From positions 25,426,679 through 25,490,678 of the forward strand of contig JAJKFL010000010.1 in NCBI GenBank assembly GCA_021186555.1: a DNA stretch of 64,000 bases. Reading direction: 5' to 3'. The notes beneath the pieces were generated by a model, which saw nothing but the letters and a program-made list of their open reading frames with translations, had not been told where the DNA came from and did no database searches. Origin of the DNA: Reticulitermes speratus (Eukaryota; Arthropoda; Insecta; Blattodea; Rhinotermitidae). The translations under genes were made by a program, and so were the position numbers. Within the stretch, counting starts at the first letter, position 1, and each line of letters begins with the position of its first letter. Shown in pieces: positions 22,233 through 33,312 of this stretch.

Positions 22233-22360
22233 GGCAAGTCTACACGTCTCCTCTGTCTACACGTCTCCTCTGTCTACACGTCTCCTCTGTCTACACGTCT
22301 CCTCTGTCTACACGTCTCCTCTGTCTACACGTCTCCTCTGTCTACATGTCTCCTCTGTCA
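22233..22360. repeat. 17-bp minisatellite, about 7 copies
   Basis: Tandem GTCTACACGTCTCCTCT, almost perfect. The last unit has ACATGTC. Confidence 0.95.
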
Positions 22361-22515
22361 TTTAAAAACAGATAGTATTGTGGAATGAAGAAATATAATA
22401 CTAATCTAAAGGACTTACTGCAATATGAAGGGCACTGCCGATAGCTGTCGAGGTCCTACAGGATCCTCTGTTACAGCCTATTGGTGTATGTGCAACTGAC
22501 CTAAATAGGTAAGTT

Positions 22516-22530
22516 GGGGGGGGGGGGGGG
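22516..22530. repeat. poly-G run
   Basis: About 15 consecutive G. The length is unreliable in most sequencing chemistries. Confidence 0.8.
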
Positions 22531-23116
22531 TACATATGATAATTGCTCATTGATTAAGGATGGGATTTGAATGCTGGTAAGGCCTAAATCTGGTCCTTTC
22601 CTAAACCAACAACTGTAACCAAATTACAACAACAATCTGCCACATGTTTCAACATATTAAGTTGAACAGACTAGATTCACAAAGTTACTTTTAAAACTAA
22701 GGCAGCATATTAATACTGTTTAGTTCCCTACTTTTTAAATAACTTCACCACAGCTCTGTTTTTTCACCATGGATGGTGACGCCTCTAAACCTCATGAATA
22801 GTTTTCTGTATTAACTCTTTGGTGCAGAAAGTACTTTAGTCAAAATGCAGTATGATGCTTATGCAACCAAATGTCACCTGAACTCGTCAGCCAAGAACAT
22901 GCAAAGTAATGGACGGCCACTTAAATCCCCAAGTCTTTTTGTTTAGTACACCGGACACTTAATTCTGCACCAAAGGCTTGAACAAGAACTATAATTTAGC
23001 CACTGAAACCAAAACAAGCCAAATAAATGACTGCTTTTTAGAACAATTAGGTGTCTGTCGTGTGCTATTATCAGCAGTAGAAATATTAAAATGAGCACAA
23101 TCAAAATTATAACGTC

Positions 23117-23704
23117 TTACCAGTGACAATCCTTATGTCTTTTAAGAGTACTGCACTCGCTAAAATTCTTCCCACAGTCAGTACATGAGAAAGGTTTCTC
23201 TCCAGTGTGTGTCCTCATGTGTCTCTTCAGAGTTCCACACTCACCAAAGCTTCTCCCACACCTTACACACGAAAATGGTTTCTCCCCAGTATGTGTTCTC
23301 AAATGCCTCTTAAGAGTCCCACACTCACTGAAACTTTTACCACACTGAGTGCAAGAAAACGGCTTCTCTCCAGTATGTGTCCTTGAATGTCTCTTCAAAG
23401 TACCACACTCCCCAAAGCTTTTCCCACACTGTTGACATGTAAATGGTTTTTCACCTGTATGAGTTCTCACATGCCTTTTTAATGTTCCACAGTCAATAAA
23501 GCTCTTTCCACATTGTGTGCATGGAAACGGTTTCTCCCCAGTGTGTGTTCTCATATGCCTCTTCAAAGTACCACATTCTCCAAAACTCTTACCACACTGA
23601 GTACACGAAAACGGCTTTTCTCCTGAGTGTGTTCTCAAGTGCCTCTTGAGGGTACCACACTCTCCAAAACTTTTCCCACATTGGTTGCATGAGGTATGCA
23701 TCAT
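23117..23704 (-). CDS. C2H2 zinc-finger protein, terminal exon with seven near-identical fingers
   Basis: From ATG at 23,704-23,702 the frame gives 195 codons; it is open upstream to about 23,740, so earlier exons may exist. Seven C2H2 fingers with TGEKPF linkers fill almost the whole product, which ends KRHKDCHW and stop. Fingers 1-6 read (C)xxCGKSFGECGTLKRHxRTH with only small changes (IDC in finger 3, SEC in 5, CVRCGRSF in 6), and the seventh is SECSTLKRH. Helix positions -1, 2, 3 and 6 are therefore E, G, T and R in most fingers. An additional Cys sits at helix position 1 of every finger. It should be nuclear and DNA-binding. No ZAD, BTB or KRAB domain is visible in this exon. Confidence 0.85.
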   Translation of the reverse strand: MMHTSCNQCGKSFGECGTLKRHLRTHSGEKPFSCTQCGKSFGECGTLKRHMRTHTGEKPFPCTQCGKSFIDCGTLKRHVRTHTGEKPFTCQQCGKSFGECGTLKRHSRTHTGEKPFSCTQCGKSFSECGTLKRHLRTHTGEKPFSCVRCGRSFGECGTLKRHMRTHTGEKPFSCTDCGKNFSECSTLKRHKDCHW

Positions 23705-23740
23705 GGTGCAGTAAGGTCTAGGATTGCGATATTTGTACAA

Positions 23741-25435
23741 ACAATATAGTAGGAACTATGAAATTGGAAAATATATCATATTTCGCTAAGCACATCTAAT
23801 ACTGCACTGAATCCTATCACAACACATTACAAATGCCAAACTGTTTACAGTATATACACAGACATGGTCATTATCCCAATTGGTAGGGAAGTTCCACAAC
23901 CACACAAAATTTAGTTACAAACTGGTCTCAGGTCTCTCTTCATTCAACCTGTAACAACAAAAGTAATGATTATGTTCCTTCAGTTCAGAAACAGCCTTCA
24001 GCTATGCAAAAATAGCAATTATTTTTGGCATTGACTTTTCAAAAATGGGCCTGTCATGTTTTTCACACACACATATTTATAGGAGCATTATGTTACCTGA
24101 TAAGTGTTACTAGTCACATCCTGTCAGCTCACGTAACTTAACAAAGCTTGAATGTTCAATGAACAACATATTTCTTAAATGTGGCATCTGTCTGTGAGCC
24201 AACAAGAGACATTTCCAGCACCTTCTTTAATTATGGTGAGTGAAAACCTAATATTAACTGCAACATATTAAACAAAAATTCATGAACACTAAGTCAAAGT
24301 ACATTTTAACAGTGGTAAGCGCTTGTCATGCAAAATGGCCTGCATGAAGGATGGATGGGGTTGTCAGATAAAATACTGTCCCAGTATATCTAAGGCTCTG
24401 CTTTATTCCAACATTCAAACAGACACACTCCTTTCAAGGAATAAGGCTGTGTTAGAGACAATCAGGAGCCCCTAATACATCTTAATGGGCAAGATCACTT
24501 AATATTATTACAAATTTAGATTAGAAACAGCGATCCAGAAACAAGGAATTTCTGTTCTCATTAAACAGTCCTCAAAACAAAAAATAATTTTGGGTAAAAT
24601 GATGCTTCAGATCTTCCAACACAATTATTTAGTTATTTTCCATATTATAGAACATTTTTAAGCAACATGACTTAACTACAAAAGATACTGGTAATATATC
24701 TGCAGGTATAATCGACATCTGCTACAACATTGTCAAGTCATTACTACAGATTTATGGAATGAAATGTTATGAATTTTAGTATTTGACACTAAACACCTGG
24801 TATAATGTATTCAGAGTTGGCAAAAGCATGGGGTGGGGGGTTCTTTACAGCTGAAGTCATATAGGATGACCAGCTGAGTAGTTTCAAGTTGAATTAATTC
24901 AAATTCTGAGCTGATGCAGCTGGTCACTCAACAACACTGTATCACTTACTCACCATGACAGCTTCAAGTCTTATATGTCTATTTTATATCTTTAAATATT
25001 ATTAGACACTACTGCAAACTAACCTAACCTAGGATTTGGGTCTTCTGGGATGTGTCAATGTGTTACTTGGTTAGTGTTTCTTGACATTCCTTCAAAAGAA
25101 TGAGGAACACTAACTTAGATCTCATCACTGTACAGTGCTTGCAATTCCACTTTTACCCACTTTTATGTTCACTGGATACCTCACAATTTTATCTATCACA
25201 CACTGTATATAAATATCTAGTTCTATACAAAACTACGCTACATGTCACACAACTTCTGTAGAAAGCTGTCATTCTGCAAGCTGCACAAAGTTGCTTCAGC
25301 ACAAGCTGCTCAATGTCATGTTCACTAATTCACTAGTGCGTGCCTAATGCTTCACAACTACAACACATTCAGCCTGTGGAATGTCTGGTAACCAAATACT
25401 GCTATGATACAGAAGCTACAATGTCTGCAACATAT
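23741..25435. other. upstream of the zinc-finger exon; no exon identified
   Basis: Any 5' exons of the minus-strand zinc-finger gene should lie here or beyond. I found no ZAD-like CxxC pair with splice sites. A short AACCTAACCTAGG at about 25,020 is too brief to be telomeric. Confidence 0.35.
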
Positions 25436-25439
25436 ACAT

Positions 25440-28400
25440 TACAGATGCAGGCAAGATGGCGGATGTGGCTATGTGTGTTGAGGATAGCGCAGTTAATCAG
25501 TATGAGTGTTCAAGTGGCAAGAATGATGTAAATTGTGTTAATTGTGCATTATTGAATGTAAAACTCCAAAATGTGCTACAGGAATTGAAATTGGAGCGAA
25601 TAATTATTGTTCTTCTACAGGAAGATATGAACATTTTAAAAGAAGAACACAGGCATGATGATAAGTCAGGGAATGCGGTTCGATGAGTACACATAATTAT
25701 GAAGAAGGAACATTTTCATCTGTGAATGGTAAAAGTTGGACACAAGTGACTGTAGATCCATACAAGAAGATATCACCTAACATACAAAAATATTCGCCAA
25801 CAATTATAAGGACTGCAAATCGTTTTGAGGTTCTCCATAACCTTGATGATGATGGAACACAAAGTCAGTTCATACAAGGTTAATAAAGTTACAAATGCAG
25901 ATAAGGCAACTAGCGATATCCTTGGTTCAGTCAGTACCAGTGTGATAAAATCATATTGAACAAGAGGAAAAGGAAGCCGTTAATAAACAACTGTGAAAAT
26001 TCAGTGAAATATACTGGGGAGTGTGTACAATAATAGAACAAATAAAGCAAATAACCATAATTTAATGATACTGGGTGGTAGTCACTTACGGAGAAGTGCA
26101 ATAAGGATAGGAGGCTACTTAGGAAAGAAATTTGAAGTGTCTGGTATGATCAAGCCTGGAGCAAGTGTTACAGATATAGTAGCCTAAAGCAATATGAACT
26201 ATAGGAACCTGACAAAAAATGATGTAATTGTGATTCATGGAGGATCCAATGATGTATATAGGAATAATTCTAAGGTTGCATTTCTACAGATTGTAAAGTT
26301 CATTCAGGATGTAAATAATACAAATATAGTAGTGTTAGACATACCACATAGATATGATCTAGGAAAGAACTCTTATGTGAACAAGGAGATCAAGTCTTTT
26401 AACCAGAAACTTAGGAAGATCACAAAATTATTTAAACATGTGTCAGTACTGGAGGTCAGTTCTAATAGAGAGGCTTTTACTCAACATGGTTTACACTTAA
26501 ACAGATTATGAAAAAGACTAATATCAAAACAAATAGCCACTGAAATCTATAGATTAATGGAGAAAAAAGTACATAATCCAATCAGTTTGGAATGGAAATC
26601 GGCGACAAATGGTAATCTTATTGATTCAGAGACAGTAAACCTTATATCTCCAGGATTTGATAATCTGGAAGATCAACAGCAAAATCGTCTTACTTACATC
26701 AAGCAAATAAATATTGTACAGGAGGATATGCATGTCCGGCGAGCCTCAGCTAGATCCAAAAAAAATTGCCTGTGACTAGAAATAATGATTTTTTAGGGAA
26801 AATTAAGTTTGAATTGGTCTAACGATGATAATGATAGTAAACCTTCTGTTATTGTAAATAATACTGATGTAATTGGACGAGAAGATCAATGTGAAAATTA
26901 TAAACTAAGACGTAATGTACAAGGTCAGACTAATGTTATGGGTAATTATCAAAATAGTGCTTCATTAAGCAACATTTCTTTAAATAATTTTCATCAAAAT
27001 CTTCAGAGCTTTAGGAATAAGAAGGTTATTTTAGAAGTTTTATAACATGATGAAGTGGCTAACATAGATGTATTGGGATTAACCGAACATTGGTTAATGG
27101 CTGATGAAATAGGTTATTTCAATTTACCTGGATATTCATTAATTAGTTCATATTGTAGGAAAAATAAAAAAATGGTGGTTCCTGTATCTACGTGAAATCT
27201 AATATAGCGGTTAAGCCTATCACAAAGTTTGACTATTTGAATGTTGACGAGTACTTTGAAGCTAGTATAGTTAAACTTGAGAAATTTAAACTTATTATTA
27301 TTTGTATTTACAAAAATCTAAATAGTAATAAAATGATCTTGCTAGATAATTTAGAGATTATTTAGATCATTTTGAAAAGGCAAATAATAAAGTCATAATA
27401 ATAGGTGATTTCAATATAAATTTTTTGAAAAATAATTGGGAAAAGAAACATATGGAATCCTTATTAAATACGTATGCCTTGAAAGCTGTGATAGATAGGC
27501 TGACTAGGATACAAAATGGAGTCAAATCAGCAATCGACCAAATTATTTTAAATATAAAAATTTTGAGCTTTAAAACTGAAATCCTGGAAACAAATTTATC
27601 TGATCACTTTGGTCAAATACTTACATTATACGAAGATCAACTTGCTGAAATAAGCTCTAAATTTAGAAAAAATATTGTTAAATATATGAGAGTAAATAAT
27701 GAGGAAAACATTCAATATCTAAATGTCTTACTTTCTAAGGAGGATTGGATGAATATATATATATATACATCAACATGATGTTAATATAACCTATAAAGAG
27801 TTCATACATATATTTACATACTATTTAGATATTGCAACACCGATTAAGAAAGTAAAAATTAATAAAAAACACAAAAAACCCTGGACTACATCTGGTATCC
27901 ACAAATGAAGTGAGAAACTAACATTTCTAAATAGATTAATCAAAGGCATAAATGTTTCGATAGATTTCAAGAACTATTATTATAATTATAAAAAAAAACT
28001 TATTTAAAAGTACTTACTGCTGCTAAAAAATGTATAATAATAAAAGAAATAGCAGAATCAATTAATAAATCCAAAAGTATATGGGAGTTAATAAATGAGG
28101 AAACAGGTAAATTGAAAGGAAGTTATGAAACAATTAACATTAAAGAGAATGGGGAATTCATTTCTGATCCAACAAATGTGGCACAGTTGTTTAATACATA
28201 TTTCACAGAGGCAGCGGGGAAATTACAAAGTAATTTTGAAAGTGAAGCAATACAACATAAAGTTAGTAAACTAAACATTTCGACGTCAATAATTTTAACA
28301 CCTACTGATGATGAACTAAATACTAAATTAAATAAGGTATTTTGTTGCATTTCTGAATGGTTTCAAAACAATCAGTTGGCACTTAATTTAAATAAGACAC

Positions 28401-28590
28401 AAGTGATCAAATTTACTTCCTCTAAATCTTCTACTTATCCGTTACATGTTTCATACAATAATCAAGCTATTACTGTTGCTGAAAATATTAAATTTTTAGG
28501 TGTGTATCTAGATTGTCATCTTACATGGAATTTGCATCTAGATAATTTAATTAAAAAACTGAGTTCTGTCTTATATAATAGCTTCTATTT
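25440..28590 (+). mobile_element. LINE of the CR1/L2 type: SGNH-esterase ORF1, endonuclease, RT largely deleted
   Basis: ORF1 begins ATGGCGGATG (25,456) with a CVNCALLNVKLQ coiled-coil-like segment. It continues in other frames to an SGNH hydrolase domain: ILGGSHLRRSAIRI (block I), VIHGGSNDVYRNN (block III) and FTQHGLHLN (block V) at about 26,060-26,510. ORF2 starts near 26,960 (FHQNLQSF) with an APE endonuclease: GLTEHWL, GDFNIN (27,401-27,420), SAIDQIIL and SDHFGQ. A segment leading into RT follows, ending ILTPTDDEL. This jumps directly to LNKVFCCISEWFQNNQLALN and IKFLGVYLDCHLTWN, which belong after the catalytic core, so fingers and palm are deleted. Several stops and frame changes interrupt both ORFs. 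The 3' end meets a Penelope-type terminus at about 28,590. Confidence 0.85.
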
Positions 28591-28955
28591 TAACCAACAT
28601 ATGCACTACACCTTTGTCATCATATATACCCCTACATATGTTTCGACTACTTATTAGTCATCATCAGGGGGATCAAAGTATATAAACACAGACTACACAT
28701 CCACTATACTAGTTGGTTCACATTCAATGTTAAAATAAGATGAACTATGTTCACTATAAAAACATGTAGCATTTTTGCTTCAGTGGTTAAAATATATAAG
28801 TGCGTTTGTTTTCCTTTTTGGATTAAAACATTTAAAATTTATTTAAAATTATTGGCAGCTGGTCTTGTTTCCTTCTCAAAAGGCTGGTGAATTTATCTGT
28901 GGCGTGTTGTTGTGCCGTGTTGTTGTGCCGTGTTCTGTAGGCTTCGCCTGATGGC
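28591..28955 (-). mobile_element. Penelope-like terminal region with hammerhead ribozyme motif
   Basis: On the minus strand an AT-rich non-coding region leads into a hammerhead-like fold at 28,671-28,629 (separate entry), as in the 3' end of the endonuclease-bearing copy at 9.9 kb. There is no coding part. I infer a solitary terminal repeat. Confidence 0.5.
28629..28671 (-). ncRNA. Type I hammerhead ribozyme motif
   Basis: Reading the minus strand: CCCC (stem I) - CTGATGA - TGACT (stem II) - loop AATAAGT - AGTC - GAAA - short stem III (CATATG, ACA with TGT) - GTA cleavage triplet - GGGG (stem I). All invariant core bases (CTGANGA, GAAA, NUH) are present, and both helices I and II pair. A very short stem III is the form reported for Penelope-like elements. 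Activity is inferred from the fold only. Confidence 0.65.
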
Positions 28956-28961
28956 TGCGTT

Positions 28962-29227
28962 GATTATTATTAGCAATCCCATTACAGGCCTGCACAGGCC
29001 CTTAGGGTTCCAGGAGGTTGAGGCTCCCAGATTTCTAGACAGTCGACACATGAAGGTGGTAAATACTCCTGGTACTCATTTCTGTTAGAGGCTGAGTCGA
29101 CCCCAGGGCCATAGTGCGACCAAAAGGATTATGTCAATGAAAAATTCCAATGACACCATCGGGAATCGAACCCGCGACCTTTCGGTTTGTAACGCAGTGC
29201 CTCAACCAACTGCGCCACCGCGTGCCC
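28962..29227 (-). mobile_element. tRNA-derived SINE, full-length-looking, minus orientation
   Basis: The minus strand starts GGGGCACGCGGTGGCGCAGT with A box TGGCGCAGTTGGTTGAGGC and B box GGGTTCGATTCCC. The body passes CAGCCTCTAACAGAAATGAG and the tail is (ATA)n-like. It is the same family as 42,259-42,569 and the fragment at 9.5 kb. Confidence 0.85.
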
Positions 29228-29509
29228 CCTTTGTAACAATATGGATGTGAATAAATTGAATTGGATTGAACTGAACAGTCATTTGTGAGGAAATCTAACA
29301 GTTATAATAGAATAGCACAGCAAATACAAACTGAGTGAGAGTTACAAGAGTCCCTAGTTTTTTATTGTAGTATAATAAAACAGGCATAATTTTAAACCAG
29401 CAGGTGCATGTAACATTCATACAGCAGTAACTGGTAAAGCTGTCCCTGAGCACCCATGAAGGCATACATGGGAAGTACAAGTACAAGTACAGCTCCACAC
29501 ATTTGTAAC

Positions 29510-29732
29510 CTCAGCACTAGATGGAAATGAGTGGTCTTTCACACCCTAGCTGCTTTACCACCCAGAAAAACAGCCCCTGTTACCCAGTGAGTACAAGACT
29601 CGGTGGGCCCCACAAACAGTCTGAACATTTTGGACAAGAGAAAAATCTCTTTCCCCTGGCCAGAATTCAGCCCCGGATTGTTCCATCCTGCAGCCTATTT
29701 ACTATACTGACTGAGCTACCCTGGTTCCAGAT
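29510..29732 (-). mobile_element. tRNA-derived SINE, minus orientation
   Basis: The minus strand begins GGAACCAGGGTAGCTCAGTC (A box TAGCTCAGTCAGTATAG). GGGGCTGAATTCTGGCC is a decayed B box. It belongs with the SINE heads at 9.2 and 47.55 kb. Confidence 0.7.
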
Positions 29733-31845
29733 AAGCTCTTTATATACAACATTTACACCATACATTTTAAGTTTTGTGTAAGAGTATGAAAAAAATGTCT
29801 TTGTCATGGAGAAACAAATGTGAAGGGGTTATTTTATGAAGTAGAGTGTGACTGCATGCTGTCTGCTGTCAATGATAATGTTAGATTCTGTTCATCCAGT
29901 TCACACACTGTTTTCATTAATCCTGCACAAACATTTGCTGATGCTGCAATGTGACAATGGTGTGATGTGGGGAACAAACATCATGTTTATATTCTTAACA
30001 CAGCCACATGTATGACATATTTTCTGATCCTTTATACTAATTTCAGTTAAATATGGAGAAGATGGTTTTCATTGTGTTACAAAAGGAATATCTAAAGCCA
30101 AATTCATGACACATAAAGCAAACCATTACATTAAAAAATCCTACAAACATTTTATATACAATATTATGGATTATCTTTACACATAAAATAATCAACTACA
30201 GAGTAAAAGGAGTGTGTATTTACGTACCTTCTTAATGCTACTTTAAATAGTGCCTTCTCAATCTTAAGACTTGTAAACTGTTGAAAATTCTGATGCCAGC
30301 ATAGAATGTACTTTCCTGAAAACATGAAAGGTTGGCATTTGGTCTATGAAGGTCTAACAACAGTGTAGCAAAAAATTCTGAGCATCATTAGATGAGTTTA
30401 TTTCAACTTTCTGTTTTCTGTTGGATGGGATGTGGACCAATTTTCACCTGCTCCTTGAATGCCATTAAAATTTAATTTAGCTGGCAAAATGTCATGATTT
30501 TGAGTCAAAAGCTTTCAACAAATCGCAGAAATTTCCTCCAACATGCTTTTTTCTGGTTATGAAATTTGACTACACTACCTCATAGCTTGCAGGCAGCATT
30601 GTCAGTGGACATCCCTTTTCTGGAGCCAAATTGTTCTGGGGCAACAATATTCAATCTAAAATTTGCATAGTTGTTACAAAATTAGGATCTGCTTTCACTC
30701 AAATCTGTTTTCTGGGTTGGGGTTATGTACCTCACCAAAAACCCTAGATGTTATAAGACGTAGAATACGCAACAGAACGGACTTTCAATTGTTTCAATAA
30801 ATTCATAAACAGTAAAGAATTTCGAAGAATGGCCCAGTTAAAACACAACTCAAGCCCTAGATGGTTTTTACATTTATTAAACATGAAATACACAAGGACT
30901 ACATGCTTATACTTACCTGAAATAGCACTACTGCATGCTTTGGGAACTTCAAATTACTGAAATTGCAACCAATATAACTGGCATTACACGCAAAAACTGC
31001 AACATTTCTTCGAGAGGCATCTAATTCACGCGCAGTACGTTCTTGCATTCTACCCTTCACATATGAATTGCGTTACAAATGTTTCAATTTCTTTGAATGT
31101 TGAACAAATTAACACAACACAACCACCATTTTGGCAATGAGCTGGGCAAGCGACACGGCTTTCTGGATTGATTACCAATTTCAATTTATATTAATTCTTG
31201 TAACTATATTAGGCACAGGAAGATTCAAGAGGAACATTTTTTTATAATGCTTGCAGCACAAATGAGCCGAAATATTCCACACCAAGGAATATTGTGGATT
31301 GTACGCATATAACTACGCTTTCAGAACATGCTCATATAACACGATCCGCGGAGTAGAGCTTCAACCGCGCTGCCGTCAATTAACGCACCATAGTTAGTTT
31401 TGTGATATGTGGCAGGTAGTGCACTGTTAAAACATAAAACCTTTGTGTAAGCACAGGTTGGCACTATGTCTAGATTTCCTACATGCAAATTGTCAACACT
31501 CTGCTTTAACCACTCCTATAATTTTACGGAAATAACGTTACCCTTACATTGACGGCCACAAACTGCAGCATATACAAAACTAAAGTTGTGTTACTGGCTA
31601 GACGAATCCTTATTTCTGCAGATCTACAGTGATATACCAAACACAATGGGATGTCATACTCCAAAACCTGTATTCCACAGAAAATCGCCTCTCCCCGCCT
31701 TGTACTCCACAACTTCTTTTAATCCAAGAAGCAATGAATTTGCATCCTCGTGTATTATGACACTACATAATCTGATACGTGGGTACCAGTTGCAAATCCT
31801 AAACTATGGATCAGGATTTTCCACTGGTGAGTACTGTTCTGGAGA
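29733..31845. other. no gene recognised
   Basis: AT-rich. No exon with conserved residues or splice sites was identified. Confidence 0.35.
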
Positions 31846-31925
31846 AACCTACTACTTCAATCTTCAGAGAGCCTGCTGAAGATTGAGGCAGTAGGTTCGT
31901 CTGAAACACTGATAACCATCTATCA
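31840..31925. repeat. 22-bp hairpin with CTGAAGA...GAAAC module
   Basis: AACCTACTACTTCAATCTTC and its near-complement GAAGATTGAGGCAGTAGGTT form an inverted repeat with an 8-nt spacer. The right arm continues CGTCTGAAACACTG, so CTGAAGA...GTCTGAAAC has hammerhead-like order. Stem I is not convincing. Confidence 0.45.
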
Positions 31926-32849
31926 GCCTACTTCGTGTCCAAAACCCAGACCGCATTATGAATCTTCACCACCGTGAAAACCTGAAATAAAGAACCCAAA
32001 GATATAAGGGACCAAAGTGTGGACTCATCATTATAATAAATATCATGCCAACATTTCACCAAGGCTAGCTGAAGTCAGTTCCAAAAACAAAACACAAAAA
32101 AATAAGTCTTCTATGTGACATGAGGACATAAAACAAACGCACACATTCAATACAGTGGCTGCATTTGGTACACCCGTACAAGAGCTCAACATCTTCCGTC
32201 AACAAGACTAAAAACCTGGTTATGTTGAATATCAAAACAGAAAAACCATACACTTAAAAGTTGTAAGCCATTTTTAAATGTAAAATGTTAGGAATTCTAG
32301 ATGGGCATATAGATTTACACCAAGACAGCTACCTTAGTCGTACGCGTCACCAAAAACAAATATCACAAGTACATTTACATCAAAACAATTCTTCACATCT
32401 GTATTTTTTCACATCACACACAATGCTTATCAAGTTACGAGCCAAAAAAATACGTGACGAAAAAACCACACATACACGTACACACTAAAAGCCGTTTACA
32501 CTGTTACAAGTTCTAGATGGGTAGAGAGATTTGTAGTCAACACAAGTGCAGTCATCATATGTAACTCTCACCACAAAATGAAACACAGATTTAATAAGCA
32601 TGTTACATAAGACATGACGTAATTTATGCCATCTGTATTTTTCACATCATACAAAATGGTACAAATTCATGAGCCGACACAAAATGTCATAGTGAACTTA
32701 TGCACACTAAAATCTATATACGAAACTCCTTCAGAATGTGGTACAGGATGGCCACTGCGCGCAAAGCAAAATGGGTTACGTGCGAAAACGAGGTTCGTGT
32801 TACGCGGCGCTCGTAATTGTTGGTGCCGACGCATGCTAGTGGTGGGCGT
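31926..32849. other. no gene recognised
   Basis: AT-rich, then increasingly GC-rich towards the transposase fossil. No coding exon seen. Confidence 0.35.
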
Positions 32850-33312
32850 CCATTCGCATGATGTTGCGTGTGGGGAGGAGGAACGCCTTAGTCCACGTTG
32901 GCGATGACGTGCGTGAATTCGTGAGCTGGACCACGTTTTCGCACCTGCACCGCGCCGCGAGCACGTAGTGGTCCAGCTGATGTATATAGTCCCACATCCG
33001 CTTGTAGGGATTGAGTAAGGCCTTAACGTGGCGCCACGTGTTCGTGTGAGCCTGTACGCACATGAACGAAACCGATCGTATGGTTCACGGTTTGGTGCAG
33101 TTATCCGTGCGTGTCCAGGTCTGGGTACGCCGCCCGGCAGTCACCGTGGACCGTAGTGCCGGGTTCGATCCGGTCACTAATAACAGCCATCAAGGTGTTG
33201 GCAGTTCTGTCCGGAAAGTGAAAGGTCGCAGGAGTGAATGGCATAGCAGTAAGCCGCTGCTGGTATGTGAAAATGACAGCGGTGGCACGTTCGGCCCCCA
33301 TTGATGTTTGAG
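32850..33312 (-). pseudogene. Merlin/ISXO2-like DDE transposase fossil
   Basis: The minus strand translates piecewise as a Merlin-type transposase C-terminal half. Landmarks in order are HQWGPNV (for the usual QQWVFGG), FPDRTANTLMAVISDR, IEPGTTVHGDCRAAY, LHQTVNHTI, then HTNTWRHVKALLNPYKRMWD, YIHQLDHYVLAARCRCENV. The GDC aspartate is the second DDE residue. The HTNTIExTW stretch, which holds the third acidic residue, is shortened to HTNTW. One stop (at the Tyr of the usual GY) and one frame change near 33,050 separate the pieces. The first catalytic Asp and the terminal inverted repeats were not found. Its GC content is clearly higher than the surroundings. Confidence 0.7.

Noticed and set aside
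25015-25040. Insect telomere repeat (CCTAA)n
   Set aside because: Only about two units.
33062-33304. Plus-strand 80-codon GC-rich frame
   Set aside because: Shadow of the minus-strand Merlin transposase fossil.
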